Source of the DNA: Rubrivivax sp.
GTDB taxonomy: Bacteria > Pseudomonadota > Gammaproteobacteria > Burkholderiales > Burkholderiaceae_C
NCBI GenBank assembly: GCA_022842305.1
Contig: JALHPY010000023.1
Coordinates: 1-42,664 of the forward strand
Length of the DNA: 42,664 bases
Reading direction: 5' to 3'
Positions 10,268 through 17,643 of the stretch are shown in pieces. The notes under the pieces were generated by a model. The model was given only the letters and a program-made list of their open reading frames with translations. It had not been told where the DNA came from and did no database searches. Position 1 is the first letter of the stretch; every line of letters begins with the position of its first letter. The translations under genes were made by a program, and so were the position numbers.

Positions 10268-10304
10268 AGAGGCATAGCGTATGCCTCTTTTGGCCCATTC
10301 ACAA
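10268..10304 (-). promoter_or_regulatory. Perfect palindrome at the globin-suf promoter
   Basis: AGAGGCATA and TATGCCTCT form a perfect 9-bp inverted repeat around GCG at 10268-10288, starting 15 bases before the globin ATG. On the minus strand, TTGTGA (10304-10299) sits 17 bases from TACGCT inside the palindrome, a weak candidate -35/-10 pair. A repressor bound there would block the promoter. The site does not match the IscR or NsrR consensus I know. An Rrf2-type regulator is a reasonable candidate, but this is unproven. Confidence 0.6.
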
Positions 10305-10394
10305 GGCTATCCATCGTTGCCCGCTTCCATGCCGTGGGCATTGGGGTTGCGCTTGCGCCGCTACCGACTGATGCGCAGCCTTGAACGGTGGCGT

Positions 10395-10634
10395 GGGAAG
10401 CCGCTGGAGATGCTGCTGTTCATGCGCGACGTGCGCAGCCGCGGCTACTACGAGCAGATGAAGGGCCGCGGCGTGCGCAGCCTGGACGCCGCCGCGCTGG
10501 GCCGTGCGTCCGGCAGTGCCGAAGGTGCGAAGTGCCGCTTCGTGCTGATCGACGCCGTGGGCGTTGAGAAGAGCTGCAAGACCGACAGCCGCCCGCTGGA
10601 GAAGAAGCCCGCGGTGCCGCTGAAGGACTTGCTG
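10395..10634 (+). pseudogene. Fragment of type I restriction subunit HsdR
   Basis: About 80 codons match the helicase motif VI region of HsdR: GKPLEMLLFMRDVRSRGYYE, QMKGRGVR (the arginine-finger motif), then FVLIDAVGVEKSCKTDSRPL and PLKDLL. A full HsdR has roughly 800-1100 residues. The upstream helicase and nuclease domains are absent, and the downstream C-terminal domain is lost before the end of sdhB. The frame is open with no internal stop, suggesting either recent truncation or chance. No HsdM or HsdS is nearby. It is a relic of a lost restriction locus between the SUF operon and sdhB. Confidence 0.85.
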
Positions 10635-10714
10635 CTGCCCAACCGCGCACCCACCGTCCGTTCGGCAGAGTACGCAGCGCCTGTTGCCAGTTGCGGATCC
10701 ACGAGGGGAAGCCC

Positions 10715-11413
10715 TCAGACACTGCGTCGCACCATCATCTCCTTGATCTTGCCGATGGCCAGTGCCGGGTTCAGTCCTTTGGGACAGACGTCGGTGCAGT
10801 TCAGGATCGTTCGGCATCGGAAAAGGCGGTAGGGGTCTTGAAGGTCGTCCAGTCGTTCGCCGCTGGCCTGATCGCGGCTGTCCACCAGAAAGCGGTAGGC
10901 CTGAAGCAACCCCGCCGGCCCAACGTACTTGTCGGGGTTCCACCAGAAGCTGGGGCAAGCGCTGGAGCAGCATCCGCACAGGATGCATTCGTACAGGCCA
11001 TTGAGTTCTTCGCGGGCCTCGGGCGACTGCAGTCGCTCGCGCTCGGGCGGCAGATCGTCGTTCACCAACCAGGGCTTGATCGAGTGGTACTGCTTGAAGA
11101 AGCCGGTCATGTCGACGAACAGGTCGCGGATCACGGGTAGGCCAGGCAGTGGCTTCAGCACCACGGTGCTGGGCAGCGAGCGCATATTGGTCACACAGGC
11201 CAGGCCGTTCCTGCCGTTGATGTTCATGGCGTCCGAGCCGCAGATTCCTTCGCGGCAGGAGCGGCGGAAGCTCAAGCTCGGGTCAATTGTCTTCAGGCGC
11301 GTCAACACGTCCAGCAACATGCGGTCAGCGCTGTCCACTTCCAACTCAATGACCTGCATTCGGGGCTTCTCGTCGGCGTCCGGGTCGTAGCGGTAGATGT
11401 GGAAGCTGTGCAT
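10715..11413 (-). CDS. sdhB: Succinate dehydrogenase iron-sulfur subunit, orphan copy
   Basis: SdhB carries electrons from the flavoprotein SdhA to quinone. All cluster ligands are visible in 232 residues: [2Fe-2S] in CREGICGSD with a later GLAC, [4Fe-4S] in CILCGCCSSACP, and [3Fe-4S] in CRTILNCTDVCPKGLNP. Length is normal. No sdhC, sdhD or sdhA is found in the window, and the gene stands alone beside a small unknown gene. It may be a second copy, a displaced subunit or the iron-sulfur part of another complex. The reading frame and motifs suggest a working protein. Confidence 0.92.
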   Translation of the reverse strand: MHSFHIYRYDPDADEKPRMQVIELEVDSADRMLLDVLTRLKTIDPSLSFRRSCREGICGSDAMNINGRNGLACVTNMRSLPSTVVLKPLPGLPVIRDLFVDMTGFFKQYHSIKPWLVNDDLPPERERLQSPEAREELNGLYECILCGCCSSACPSFWWNPDKYVGPAGLLQAYRFLVDSRDQASGERLDDLQDPYRLFRCRTILNCTDVCPKGLNPALAIGKIKEMMVRRSV

Positions 11414-11430
11414 GGTGGCAATTGGGGCGG

Positions 11431-11751
11431 CTACGGGTGGAGGTAGCGGTCGGCCCGGTCGACCAAGCTCAGCATCTCATCAGCCGCTCGCAGCGTGATC
11501 GGGTGGGGGGTAAAGCCGGCTCGCGGTGAGATGTAGGTCGCCATGCCTCGCGCGAGGGTCAGTTGTCGATCCGGTGCCTCGGCCAGCAGCGCGATGACCA
11601 GGTTCTCCAGCGCGATCACGCGGATACGCAACTGCACCAGTTCCGCGTTCGTCAGTGGCGAGTCTTCAGCTGGTTGCTCGTCCGGCCTCGACGCGGGAGC
11701 GGAGTTCCCCGCAGGTCCGAAGTTGGGAGTCGTGGTCACTGGGCTGGTCAT
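11431..11751 (-). CDS. Hypothetical protein upstream of sdhB
   Basis: A soluble protein of 106 residues with a Pro/Ser/Thr-rich start (about 1-32), a helical heptad-like stretch AELVQLRIRVIALENLVIAL (about 36-55) and a C-terminal part with MATYISPRAGFTPHPITLRA. The family is unknown to me. It ends 17 bases before sdhB on the same strand, so the two are probably co-transcribed. An ATG at 11751 was preferred over a TTG seven codons earlier; neither has a clear ribosome binding site. The coiled-coil-like segment suggests self-association, which is only inference. Confidence 0.6.
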   Translation of the reverse strand: MTSPVTTTPNFGPAGNSAPASRPDEQPAEDSPLTNAELVQLRIRVIALENLVIALLAEAPDRQLTLARGMATYISPRAGFTPHPITLRAADEMLSLVDRADRYLHP

Positions 11752-12111
11752 CGTCGTCGTCCACGGGTGCAAGTGCGCCCTGGGGCCCAGCCTGCGCTCA
11801 GTCCGACCTCGACATCTGTGCGGGAGCGCACTTATGTCAGCAGTGCTCAGGAACTGCGCCTATTCGGCGGTGAGGACGCGACCGCGACCTTTGGCTTCGG
11901 CATGGCGCAAGCCGGCACTGTCATGAACACGTCGTTCGGCTGATCTCTGTTCGCCTGCATGGCCGCCATGCAGGGCGGCCATGCAGGCGCGGCGCCCCTG
12001 TCGGTGGGCTGGGAGTTGTCTGGTGCTGCACGGCCTGAGCATTGCTTGCGGCCGTCGGCGCCTTGTGCGCTGTCGGGGCATTTGCCGGCCAGGGCGCCGC
12101 CGCTGCCCGCG
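11752..12111. other. Gap with a strong hairpin, no clear gene
   Basis: No convincing gene was found. A plus-strand frame ending at 11943 (…RLFGGEDATATFGFGMAQAG…) looks mildly protein-like, but I do not recognise it and it has no start site of its own. The gap separates the glycosylase pseudogene from the hypothetical-sdhB pair and holds the perfect hairpin described separately. Confidence 0.4.
11952..11989. repeat. Perfect 16-bp inverted repeat (hairpin)
   Basis: The arms CGCCTGCATGGCCGCC (11952-11967) and GGCGGCCATGCAGGCG (11974-11989) pair perfectly around the six-base loop ATGCAG. There is no T-run on either side, so a simple intrinsic terminator is unlikely. It could be a REP-like element, a transcript-end structure, or a scar of a lost element. 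Confidence 0.75.
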
Positions 12112-12821
12112 CTACAACCGTACCCGAAGCCGAAGAAGGCGGGCACGGCAGCGGCCTCTCGGGCCTGGAAGCTTGACGACCGTGCCGCGCCCTACACCGT
12201 GCCGATGAAGGCGGTGCCACAGCAGTGTGGCGCGCTGGGACGCGTCCGTCCAGCACCAGGGTTTGGCCTTGAACCACGCCACGTTGCGCGGTGAAGAATG
12301 CGGCAGAGGGATCACACCAGGCCCATGGGCACGCCAGCTGTGTACGGTTCGCGTCACCGAAACAAGGCCCGTGCGTCGCAGGTGGTGGGACTGCGCGTAA
12401 GCACCGACGAGCAAGGTAAGTTCGACCTTCGGCAATTGCCCAATCAATCGTTGGTGCCACCGCGGCGCGCACTCGCGCCGTGGCTGCAAGTCGCCGCCGG
12501 GTCCCCGCCCCGGATCGCACAAACCCAACGGCATCATCGCCACACGGGACGGATCGTAGGAATGCTCGGCATCGATGTCCATCCATGCACGCAGTCGGGC
12601 GCCACTTCGGTCGTCCCATGGAATCCCGCTCGCGTGCACCCGCGCGCCCGGGGCCGGCCGACGACGAGGATTCGCGCCGCCACAACCGCCTGCAGCACCG
12701 GGCGCGCGCCGAGCGGCACGTGCGCTTCGCAGGCGCGGCAGGCCCGCACGTCCGCCAGCAATTCGTCCACCGACCGGCTGGTCTCATGTCGTGCCGTGAA
12801 GACCGCCTGAAGAGCCCTCAT
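12112..12821 (-). pseudogene. Uracil-DNA glycosylase family gene, frameshifted
   Basis: The gene starts at 12821 (MRALQAVFTARHETSRSVDE) and reads LLADVRACRACEAHVPLG and ARILVVGR, as in uracil-DNA glycosylase superfamily proteins. Near 12645-12662, within a G/C-rich run, one base is missing, and the reading moves to the next frame. That frame continues as HASGIPWDDRSGARLRAWM, VAMMPLGLCDPG, then PLPHSSPRNVAWF. Adding one base restores VGRAPGARVHASGIPWDD, the family's catalytic region. The usual HPSPRN is changed to HSSPRN, and the C-terminus after KPW is unrelated, so decay rather than only a sequencing error is likely. Its start overlaps the hemerythrin stop (ATGA). Confidence 0.8.
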
Positions 12822-13369
12822 GCAGCGGGCCCCACCCCGCGCCGCTGGCGCATGGCGCGGCCGATGCGCTCTAAAGCGTCGTCGCTCAAGAGCCGCGCCG
12901 CCATCGGCAGCAACTCGCGTTCTTCACGCTCGATGTGTTGTTCGTACAAGCCGACCAAGGCTTCGACATCCGAGGACGGCAGCGCCGCACCAGAGCCGCC
13001 AACAACCTGCACGAGCGCGACGCGCACATGCTTCCAGAGCGCGTCGAGTGTGCGGTGGTCGGCCGTCAATCCGTCGGTCAGCGCTCTCAAGCACACCGCG
13101 TCAGAGCCGGCCATCGCCTCGATGAGTGCCGGGAAAAGGTTCTCTTCCTCGTCGCCGTGATGATGCTGCGCGGCGGTGTCGAAGTAGCGCATGACACCGG
13201 TGGCCGCGGCGCGCGCTTCAAAGTCTGCGCCGTGGGCGGCCAAGTGCGGCACGAGCCGGCGCAACGTGGCGCATTGCTGCTCGATGCGGTGGTGGCACGC
13301 CGAGAGCATCTCGAGCGGGACCTCAAAGCCGGCGCTGGGGGCCGAGTGACCTGGCAGATCGATGCTCAT
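12818..13369 (-). CDS. Hemerythrin HHE domain protein
   Basis: A di-iron protein of 183 residues with the four-helix hemerythrin fold. Expected ligands are His26/27 in SACHHRIE, the HHGDEEE motif (about 70-76), His105 in LTADHRTLD, and HxxxE in YEQHIEREE (His145, Glu149). Such HHE proteins bind oxygen or nitric oxide or take part in iron-sulfur repair. Extra residues upstream of the ATG at 13369 would overlap the PAS gene and are not needed. The gene overlaps the PAS stop by one base and the glycosylase start by four, so PAS, hemerythrin and glycosylase form one transcript. Confidence 0.88.
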   Translation of the reverse strand: MSIDLPGHSAPSAGFEVPLEMLSACHHRIEQQCATLRRLVPHLAAHGADFEARAAATGVMRYFDTAAQHHHGDEEENLFPALIEAMAGSDAVCLRALTDGLTADHRTLDALWKHVRVALVQVVGGSGAALPSSDVEALVGLYEQHIEREERELLPMAARLLSDDALERIGRAMRQRRGVGPAA

Positions 13370-13830
13370 CACGCCTTGCTTTCCAATTCCGCGAGCCTTT
13401 CGCGCAGCGCTTTGTCTGCCAGATATCGCGCGCTGCAATCCCGGCCGACAGCCACCGAACCGATGACCGAACCTGCGCTGCTCTTCACGAGGGCGAAGCT
13501 GAGGTCCACGTACAGCGGGTGTCCCAGCTTGTGAATGGACCGTGTGGTGCGCACCTGACCGCCATGCTGGGTGTGGCCACGCTCAATGGCTTGGTGAAAG
13601 CCTTCCCAGTGCGCGCGCCGGAAGCGTTCCGGAACGATGACGTCAAGGCTGCCGCCGATGACCTCGGCGGCCGAGAAACCAAACACGGTCTCGGCTCCAC
13701 GGTTCCACACGCGAATCATCCCGTCGCAGTCGGCGAAGATGATCGCATCCGGCGTTTGCTCGACGATGGCTTCGAACAGCTGCAGATCGGCATGCAGCCC
13801 AACGTGGTCTGGTGAACGATTCATGTTCAT
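13369..13830 (-). CDS. Stand-alone PAS domain protein
   Basis: The 153 residues are essentially one PAS fold: LFEAIVEQTPDAIIFADCDG (about 18-37), IRVWNRGAETVFGFSAAEVIGG, VIVPERFRRAHWEGF and a C-terminal LSFALVKSSAGSVIGSVAVGRD. A short helix with a Glu/Leu-rich end (ALRERLAELESKA) could join a partner. No kinase or cyclase domain is attached, so it probably senses a ligand or redox state and signals by contact. It is the first gene of the PAS-hemerythrin-glycosylase unit and lies 25 bases behind the MarR gene. The cofactor cannot be told from sequence. Confidence 0.85.
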   Translation of the reverse strand: MNMNRSPDHVGLHADLQLFEAIVEQTPDAIIFADCDGMIRVWNRGAETVFGFSAAEVIGGSLDVIVPERFRRAHWEGFHQAIERGHTQHGGQVRTTRSIHKLGHPLYVDLSFALVKSSAGSVIGSVAVGRDCSARYLADKALRERLAELESKA

Positions 13831-13855
13831 GCGATGCCCTGCTGTCTGAGTGGTC

Positions 13856-14275
13856 TTACTCGGGGCCGGATCGCGTCATGCCAGGCACCGAGAACCCCGA
13901 GTTCACCGACTGCAATTCGTCCCGGTGCAGGCGTGCAAGTCGGTCCAGGCACTTTTCGCCTGCCATCGTCAGATGAACTTCCACGCACCGCCTGTCGGTC
14001 TGACTCGCGGTGCGTTGCACCCAACCCGCCGCCTCGCACCGGGATACCAGCGACACGACGCCATGATGTTTGGCTTGCAGACGCTCGGCGAGTTCCGCCA
14101 CCGTCGCCCATTCCCGTCCAGGGAAACCCTTGATTTGCAGCATCAGCAGGTACTGCAATGACGTCACGCCGTTGCGACGAGTCACTTCTTCACTGAAACG
14201 CAAGAAGCGGCGAAGTTGGTAGCGGAAACGGGCGAGCGTCTCGAAGTCGACTTTTGACAGCTTGCGGTCGGACAT
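13856..14275 (-). CDS. MarR-family transcriptional regulator
   Basis: A winged-helix regulator of 139 residues. It starts MSDRKLSKVDFETLARFRYQ and has the MarR recognition region AELAERLQAKHHGVVSLVSR (about 68-87), followed by the wing with QTDRRCVEVHLT. The ATG at 14275 was chosen over an in-frame start 36 codons upstream because the latter would cross the palindromic site at 14301-14320. Family members usually repress their own and neighbouring genes and release DNA on binding phenolic or oxidant ligands. It may control the PAS-hemerythrin unit behind it and the divergent phosphoesterase. Confidence 0.88.
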   Translation of the reverse strand: MSDRKLSKVDFETLARFRYQLRRFLRFSEEVTRRNGVTSLQYLLMLQIKGFPGREWATVAELAERLQAKHHGVVSLVSRCEAAGWVQRTASQTDRRCVEVHLTMAGEKCLDRLARLHRDELQSVNSGFSVPGMTRSGPE

Positions 14276-14300
14276 GGTGTGTGGGCTTTCTCTGCTACTG

Positions 14301-14320
14301 TATATCACGTTGTGATGTAT
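14301..14320. promoter_or_regulatory. Imperfect palindrome between marR-type and phosphoesterase genes
   Basis: TATATCAC and GTGATGTA flank GT-T, with one mismatch in eight pairs. The AT-rich site is 25 bases from the MarR start on one side and about 85 bases from the phosphoesterase start on the other. Its length and position suit an operator for the adjacent MarR regulator. The TATATC/TGTATA-like sequences may also serve as -10 elements. Confidence 0.5.
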
Positions 14321-14404
14321 AAGAGCACTTCGCCAGCCGCACTGCGAAGCTCCGGCGAGCTCCAGACCGGGCGGCGAGCCCACCCATCACAGCGAGGCTA
14401 CAGT

Positions 14405-15169
14405 TTGAAGCTCAACATCCTGTCCGACCTGCACCTGGGCTTCGGTGCATTCGACAGGCCGATAAACGATGCCGACATGGTCATCCTTGCCGGCGACATC
14501 TCGCGCCCAAGAGAAGCGGCGGCCTGGGCGATGCGTTTCGAGAAGCCTGTGCTCTACGTGCTGGGCAACCATGAGTTCTACGGCAGCAGCATCGATGGCG
14601 CCGCGGCCGAACTCAAGCGGCTGTGCGCGGGTACGCTGGTTCAGGTACTCGACGACACCGAGGTCGTTATCGCCAACGTGCGCTTTCTTGGCTCCACCTT
14701 GTGGACCGACTTCGAGATGTTCGGCCAGGCTGAGAAGAAAGCGGCGGCGATGGCCGAAGCACGGCACCTGATTCGCGACTTCAGCAGGATTGCGTTCACC
14801 GAAGCGTCAGATGCCCTGTTCTCGCCCGAAGACTCGGCGGCACTGTTCGGGCGTCACTCTGGCTGGCTCGACGACAGGCTGGCTGTGGCACACGACGGGC
14901 CGACGGTTGTCATCACCCACCATGCGCCATCAACCAAGAGCATTCATCCGCGGTTTACTGGCTCGCTGATGAGTGCCTGCTTCGTTTCCGATGCAGAACA
15001 CCTCGTCGGCGCAGATCGCGCGCAGTTGTGGATTCACGGCCACACCCACGACAGCTTCGATTACGTCGTGAACGGATGCCGCATCGTCTGCAATCCACGC
15101 GGATATGCGAAGGCCGGTGTCAACGAGAACCCTCGCTTCGATCCGGATCTGATGGTTGAAGTGGGTTGA
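14405..15169 (+). CDS. Calcineurin-type metallophosphoesterase
   Basis: A cytoplasmic two-metal hydrolase of 254 residues. The family motifs are in order: DLH (8-10), GD in LAGDIS (30-31), GNHE (54-57), HH in VITHHAPS (about 173-180) and GHTH (about 214-217). These bind the metals and water that attack a phosphate ester; the substrate cannot be told. I chose the TTG at 14405 (KLNILSDLHLG) because the beta strand and first motif begin at once and a GCGAGG stretch lies upstream. An in-frame ATG at 14315 would add 30 residues without homology. It is divergent from the MarR gene. Confidence 0.85.
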   Translation: MKLNILSDLHLGFGAFDRPINDADMVILAGDISRPREAAAWAMRFEKPVLYVLGNHEFYGSSIDGAAAELKRLCAGTLVQVLDDTEVVIANVRFLGSTLWTDFEMFGQAEKKAAAMAEARHLIRDFSRIAFTEASDALFSPEDSAALFGRHSGWLDDRLAVAHDGPTVVITHHAPSTKSIHPRFTGSLMSACFVSDAEHLVGADRAQLWIHGHTHDSFDYVVNGCRIVCNPRGYAKAGVNENPRFDPDLMVEVG

Positions 15170-15514
15170 CGAGGTCGACGGGCGTTGCACGACGGTCCCA
15201 ATCTGGGCAAGCAGGAAGCCACCGCGTCACCCAAAGCGGGCCAGAACCTGCGGGTCGAACCTATGAACCCGGTCGAGGCACCGAAGCAAGTCCTGCGTCG
15301 GCGCGCCAACGCACAGACGCTTAGAGGTGCCCGCTGCAACCTCTTCACGGGGTCTGCCCGGCGCATTTCATGAGCCTGTAGCCGAGGTGACGGAAGCCGC
15401 CTTCTGCGGGCAACGCCGCCCAAGGCGGTGGGGGGGGCGGGAATGTCTTCATCGCTGCCCGCGTCTAAGTGGCAAGCGCCAAAAGACAGCGTGTTCCATG
15501 AACGGAGTCCCCTC
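15170..15514. other. Gap without a recognisable gene
   Basis: A plus-strand frame of 62 codons starting at 15185 (MHDGPNLGKQEATASPKAG…) and several minus frames are present, but none has recognisable homology or a good start site. A G-run (GGGGGGGCGGG) lies near 15432. The last 30 bases carry the ribosome binding site of the next gene (CGGAG before 15515). Confidence 0.4.
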
Positions 15515-16240
15515 ATGACCACTTATGCCACCACACTTGAGGCCCGCGAAGAGATCGCCGAAGGCACGATGGCCTTTCATTTGCGCAAGCCGGGCGGTTT
15601 CGACTTCAAGCCCGGGCAGGCAATGGATGTCATCCTGACTTCGAATGCAAGCGCGTCCGACGATCAAAGCGCACGCCACACTTTTTCGATCGTCACTGCG
15701 CCTTTCGAGAACGATCTGATGGTTGCCACCCGCATGCGCGACAGCGCCTACAAGCGTGCGCTCAAGTCCATGACCGTGGGCTCCCCGGTCACCATCGATG
15801 GGCCGTCCGGCTCGCTGGGCCTGCACAAGGACCTGGCGCGTGCGGGATTACTCATCGCCGGTGGCATCGGCATCACGCCGTTCATGAGCATGCTGCGGCA
15901 AGCGGCACAGGACCAGCGGCCTCAGCGCCTGATCCTGCTGTATTCCAACCGCCGGCCAGAAGACGCCGCGTTTCTTGCTGAACTGCAACAGCTCGAAGGG
16001 AAGAACCCGAATTTCAGGCTGGTCGCAACGATGACGGAGATGCAGGCTTCCCATCTACCCTGGGATGGTCAGAAGGGCTTGGTCACCGGAGAGCTCGTGG
16101 GTAGCGTCGTCGGTGACTTGTCCGCGCCGATCTTCTACGTCGCAGGGCCACCCGGGATGGTCGAAGCCATGCGACAAACCTTGAATGCCGCAGGAATCGA
16201 TGACGACGACATTCGCAGTGAGGTGTTCTACGGTTACTGA
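15515..16240 (+). CDS. Ferredoxin-NADP reductase-like flavoprotein
   Basis: A soluble FAD- and NAD(P)H-binding reductase of 241 residues. The N-terminal flavin barrel has FDFKPGQAMDV (about 29-39) and RHTFSI (54-59, flavin binding). The nucleotide half has GGIGITPFMSM (116-126), LLYSNRRPEDAAF, and FYVAGPPGMV near 213; it ends EVFYGY. No [2Fe-2S] domain is attached, so it must pass electrons to a separate partner, perhaps a globin, ferredoxin or oxygenase. The ATG at 15515 has CGGAG about 9 bases ahead. It lies 94 bases before the sigma-factor gene on the same strand. Confidence 0.88.
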   Translation: MTTYATTLEAREEIAEGTMAFHLRKPGGFDFKPGQAMDVILTSNASASDDQSARHTFSIVTAPFENDLMVATRMRDSAYKRALKSMTVGSPVTIDGPSGSLGLHKDLARAGLLIAGGIGITPFMSMLRQAAQDQRPQRLILLYSNRRPEDAAFLAELQQLEGKNPNFRLVATMTEMQASHLPWDGQKGLVTGELVGSVVGDLSAPIFYVAGPPGMVEAMRQTLNAAGIDDDDIRSEVFYGY

Positions 16241-16334
16241 AGCAACGTCGGCGAGTTGTCACCGAACTTACTGCGGCCCCAGAGAGCCGGGAACGTCGCG
16301 ACAAGCCACCTCATCCAACAGATGAAAGCAAGCC

Positions 16335-17048
16335 ATGCAGAACGCAGTACTCCCGCGACAGACGGCCGTATCAGCGCAGACAACCGACGGGGAACTCGCC
16401 GCCCGCGCCGTGAACGGCGACGAGGCGGCCTTCGAGGCCATCATGCGGCGCCACAACCGTCTGCTGTTTCGCACCGCGCGCAGCATCCTGAGAGACGACG
16501 CCGAAGCCGAGGATGCGCTGCAGGAGGCCTACCTGCGAGCCTGGCGCGCCCTGGCCAGCTTTCGCGCCGACGCCAAGCTCTCGACCTGGCTGGTGCGTAT
16601 CGTGATCAACGAAGCGCTTGGGCGCCTGCGCCGGCGGAGCGCTCAAGTGATCCCCCTGGACGCGGCCATGGAATCGTCCGAGCAGCAATTGGAGGCATGC
16701 ATGGCGGACGACCCCGACCACCAGCCCGACCGTATCGCCATGCGCGCTGAAGTGCGTGGGCTCATGGAAGCGCGCATCGACACGCTGCCCGATGCCTTTC
16801 GCACCGTGTTCATGCTGCGCGCAGTTGAAGAGTTGAGCGTCGAGGAAGTCGCCGTGATCCTGGAGATCCCCGAGGCCACCGTGCGAACGCGATTCTTTCG
16901 AGCGCGCGGCCTGCTGCGCGAGGGACTCGCGAGCGACGTTGATTTTGCGATCGGCGATGCATTTTCATTCGCCGGGGCACGCTGCGACCGCATCGTTTCC
17001 GGCGTGTTGGCGAAGCTGGAAGTCGACCGGGAATCCCCTCGATCGTGA
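16335..17048 (+). CDS. ECF-type RNA polymerase sigma factor
   Basis: A sigma-70 group IV factor of 237 residues. Region 2 runs about 25-100 (AARAVNGDEAAFEAIMRRHN, then AEDALQEAYLRAWRALASF and the -10 recognition STWLVRIVINEALGRLRRR). Region 4 runs about 150-205 (LPDAFRTVFMLRAVEELSVE, ATVRTRFFRARGLLREGL). A ~35-residue tail with a single Cys follows. No anti-sigma gene is adjacent; the next gene, 24 bases on, encodes a Tat-exported ferritin-like protein. Control may therefore be through the Cys-containing tail, a distant partner or transcription. It probably drives the ferritin-cytochrome genes behind it. Confidence 0.92.
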   Translation: MQNAVLPRQTAVSAQTTDGELAARAVNGDEAAFEAIMRRHNRLLFRTARSILRDDAEAEDALQEAYLRAWRALASFRADAKLSTWLVRIVINEALGRLRRRSAQVIPLDAAMESSEQQLEACMADDPDHQPDRIAMRAEVRGLMEARIDTLPDAFRTVFMLRAVEELSVEEVAVILEIPEATVRTRFFRARGLLREGLASDVDFAIGDAFSFAGARCDRIVSGVLAKLEVDRESPRS

Positions 17049-17072
17049 TGTCACAGCCCCAGGGAGATTGCC

Positions 17073-17642
17073 ATGTCGTTTTTCGAGATGCCCAACCCCA
17101 TCGCGGCGCGCCGCTTGTTTCTGGGCCGATCAGGCCTCGTGCTTTCGGGTGCGGCGGTAGCGCTGCTTTCCGCCAACCATGCGCTGGCCGCCAAGGCCGG
17201 CGGCGCGAATGCCAAAGACGTGCAGATTCTGAATACCGCGCTCGGTGCCGAGTTCGAGGCCATCGCGGCGTACCAGTTAGGTGCCGAAAGCAAACTGCTG
17301 CAATCGCCGGTGCTTGATCTCGCGCTGACCTTCCAGGGCCATCACAAGGCGCATGCAGCCCTGTTGGTCACGACGGTCGAGAAACTCGGTGGCAAGCCCG
17401 TGCTGGCCAAGGCCAAGTACAGCTTCCCGGTCGATCAGTTGAAGTCGCAGGCTGACGTGCTCAGTTTTGCGGCCAATCTGGAGCAGGGCGCCGTCAGCGC
17501 CTACCTGGGCGCCGTGCCCTTGTTCGCCAACCGCGACTTGTCCAAGGCCGCCGCCAGCATCCTGGGCGACGAAGCCATGCACTGGGCCGTCCTGCGCCAG
17601 GCATTGGGTGAGGCGCCGGTCCCCGCAGCCTTCATGACATGA
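17073..17642 (+). CDS. Tat-exported ferritin-like protein
   Basis: The N-terminus has a twin-arginine signal (ARRLFLGRSG at 12-20, then a hydrophobic stretch to ALAA at about 40), so the 189-residue protein is probably exported folded with its metal. The mature part is a four-helix bundle with di-iron-type ligands: Glu60 or Glu62 (GAEFEA), HHKAH (90-94), Glu137 (LEQGA) and DEAMH (166-170). It resembles ferritin-like proteins often encoded behind ECF sigma factors. The start has a GGGAG site about nine bases upstream. The cytochrome gene starts one base past its stop. Likely roles are periplasmic iron or peroxide handling; this is inference. Confidence 0.85.
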   Translation: MSFFEMPNPIAARRLFLGRSGLVLSGAAVALLSANHALAAKAGGANAKDVQILNTALGAEFEAIAAYQLGAESKLLQSPVLDLALTFQGHHKAHAALLVTTVEKLGGKPVLAKAKYSFPVDQLKSQADVLSFAANLEQGAVSAYLGAVPLFANRDLSKAAASILGDEAMHWAVLRQALGEAPVPAAFMT

Positions 17643-17643
17643 C

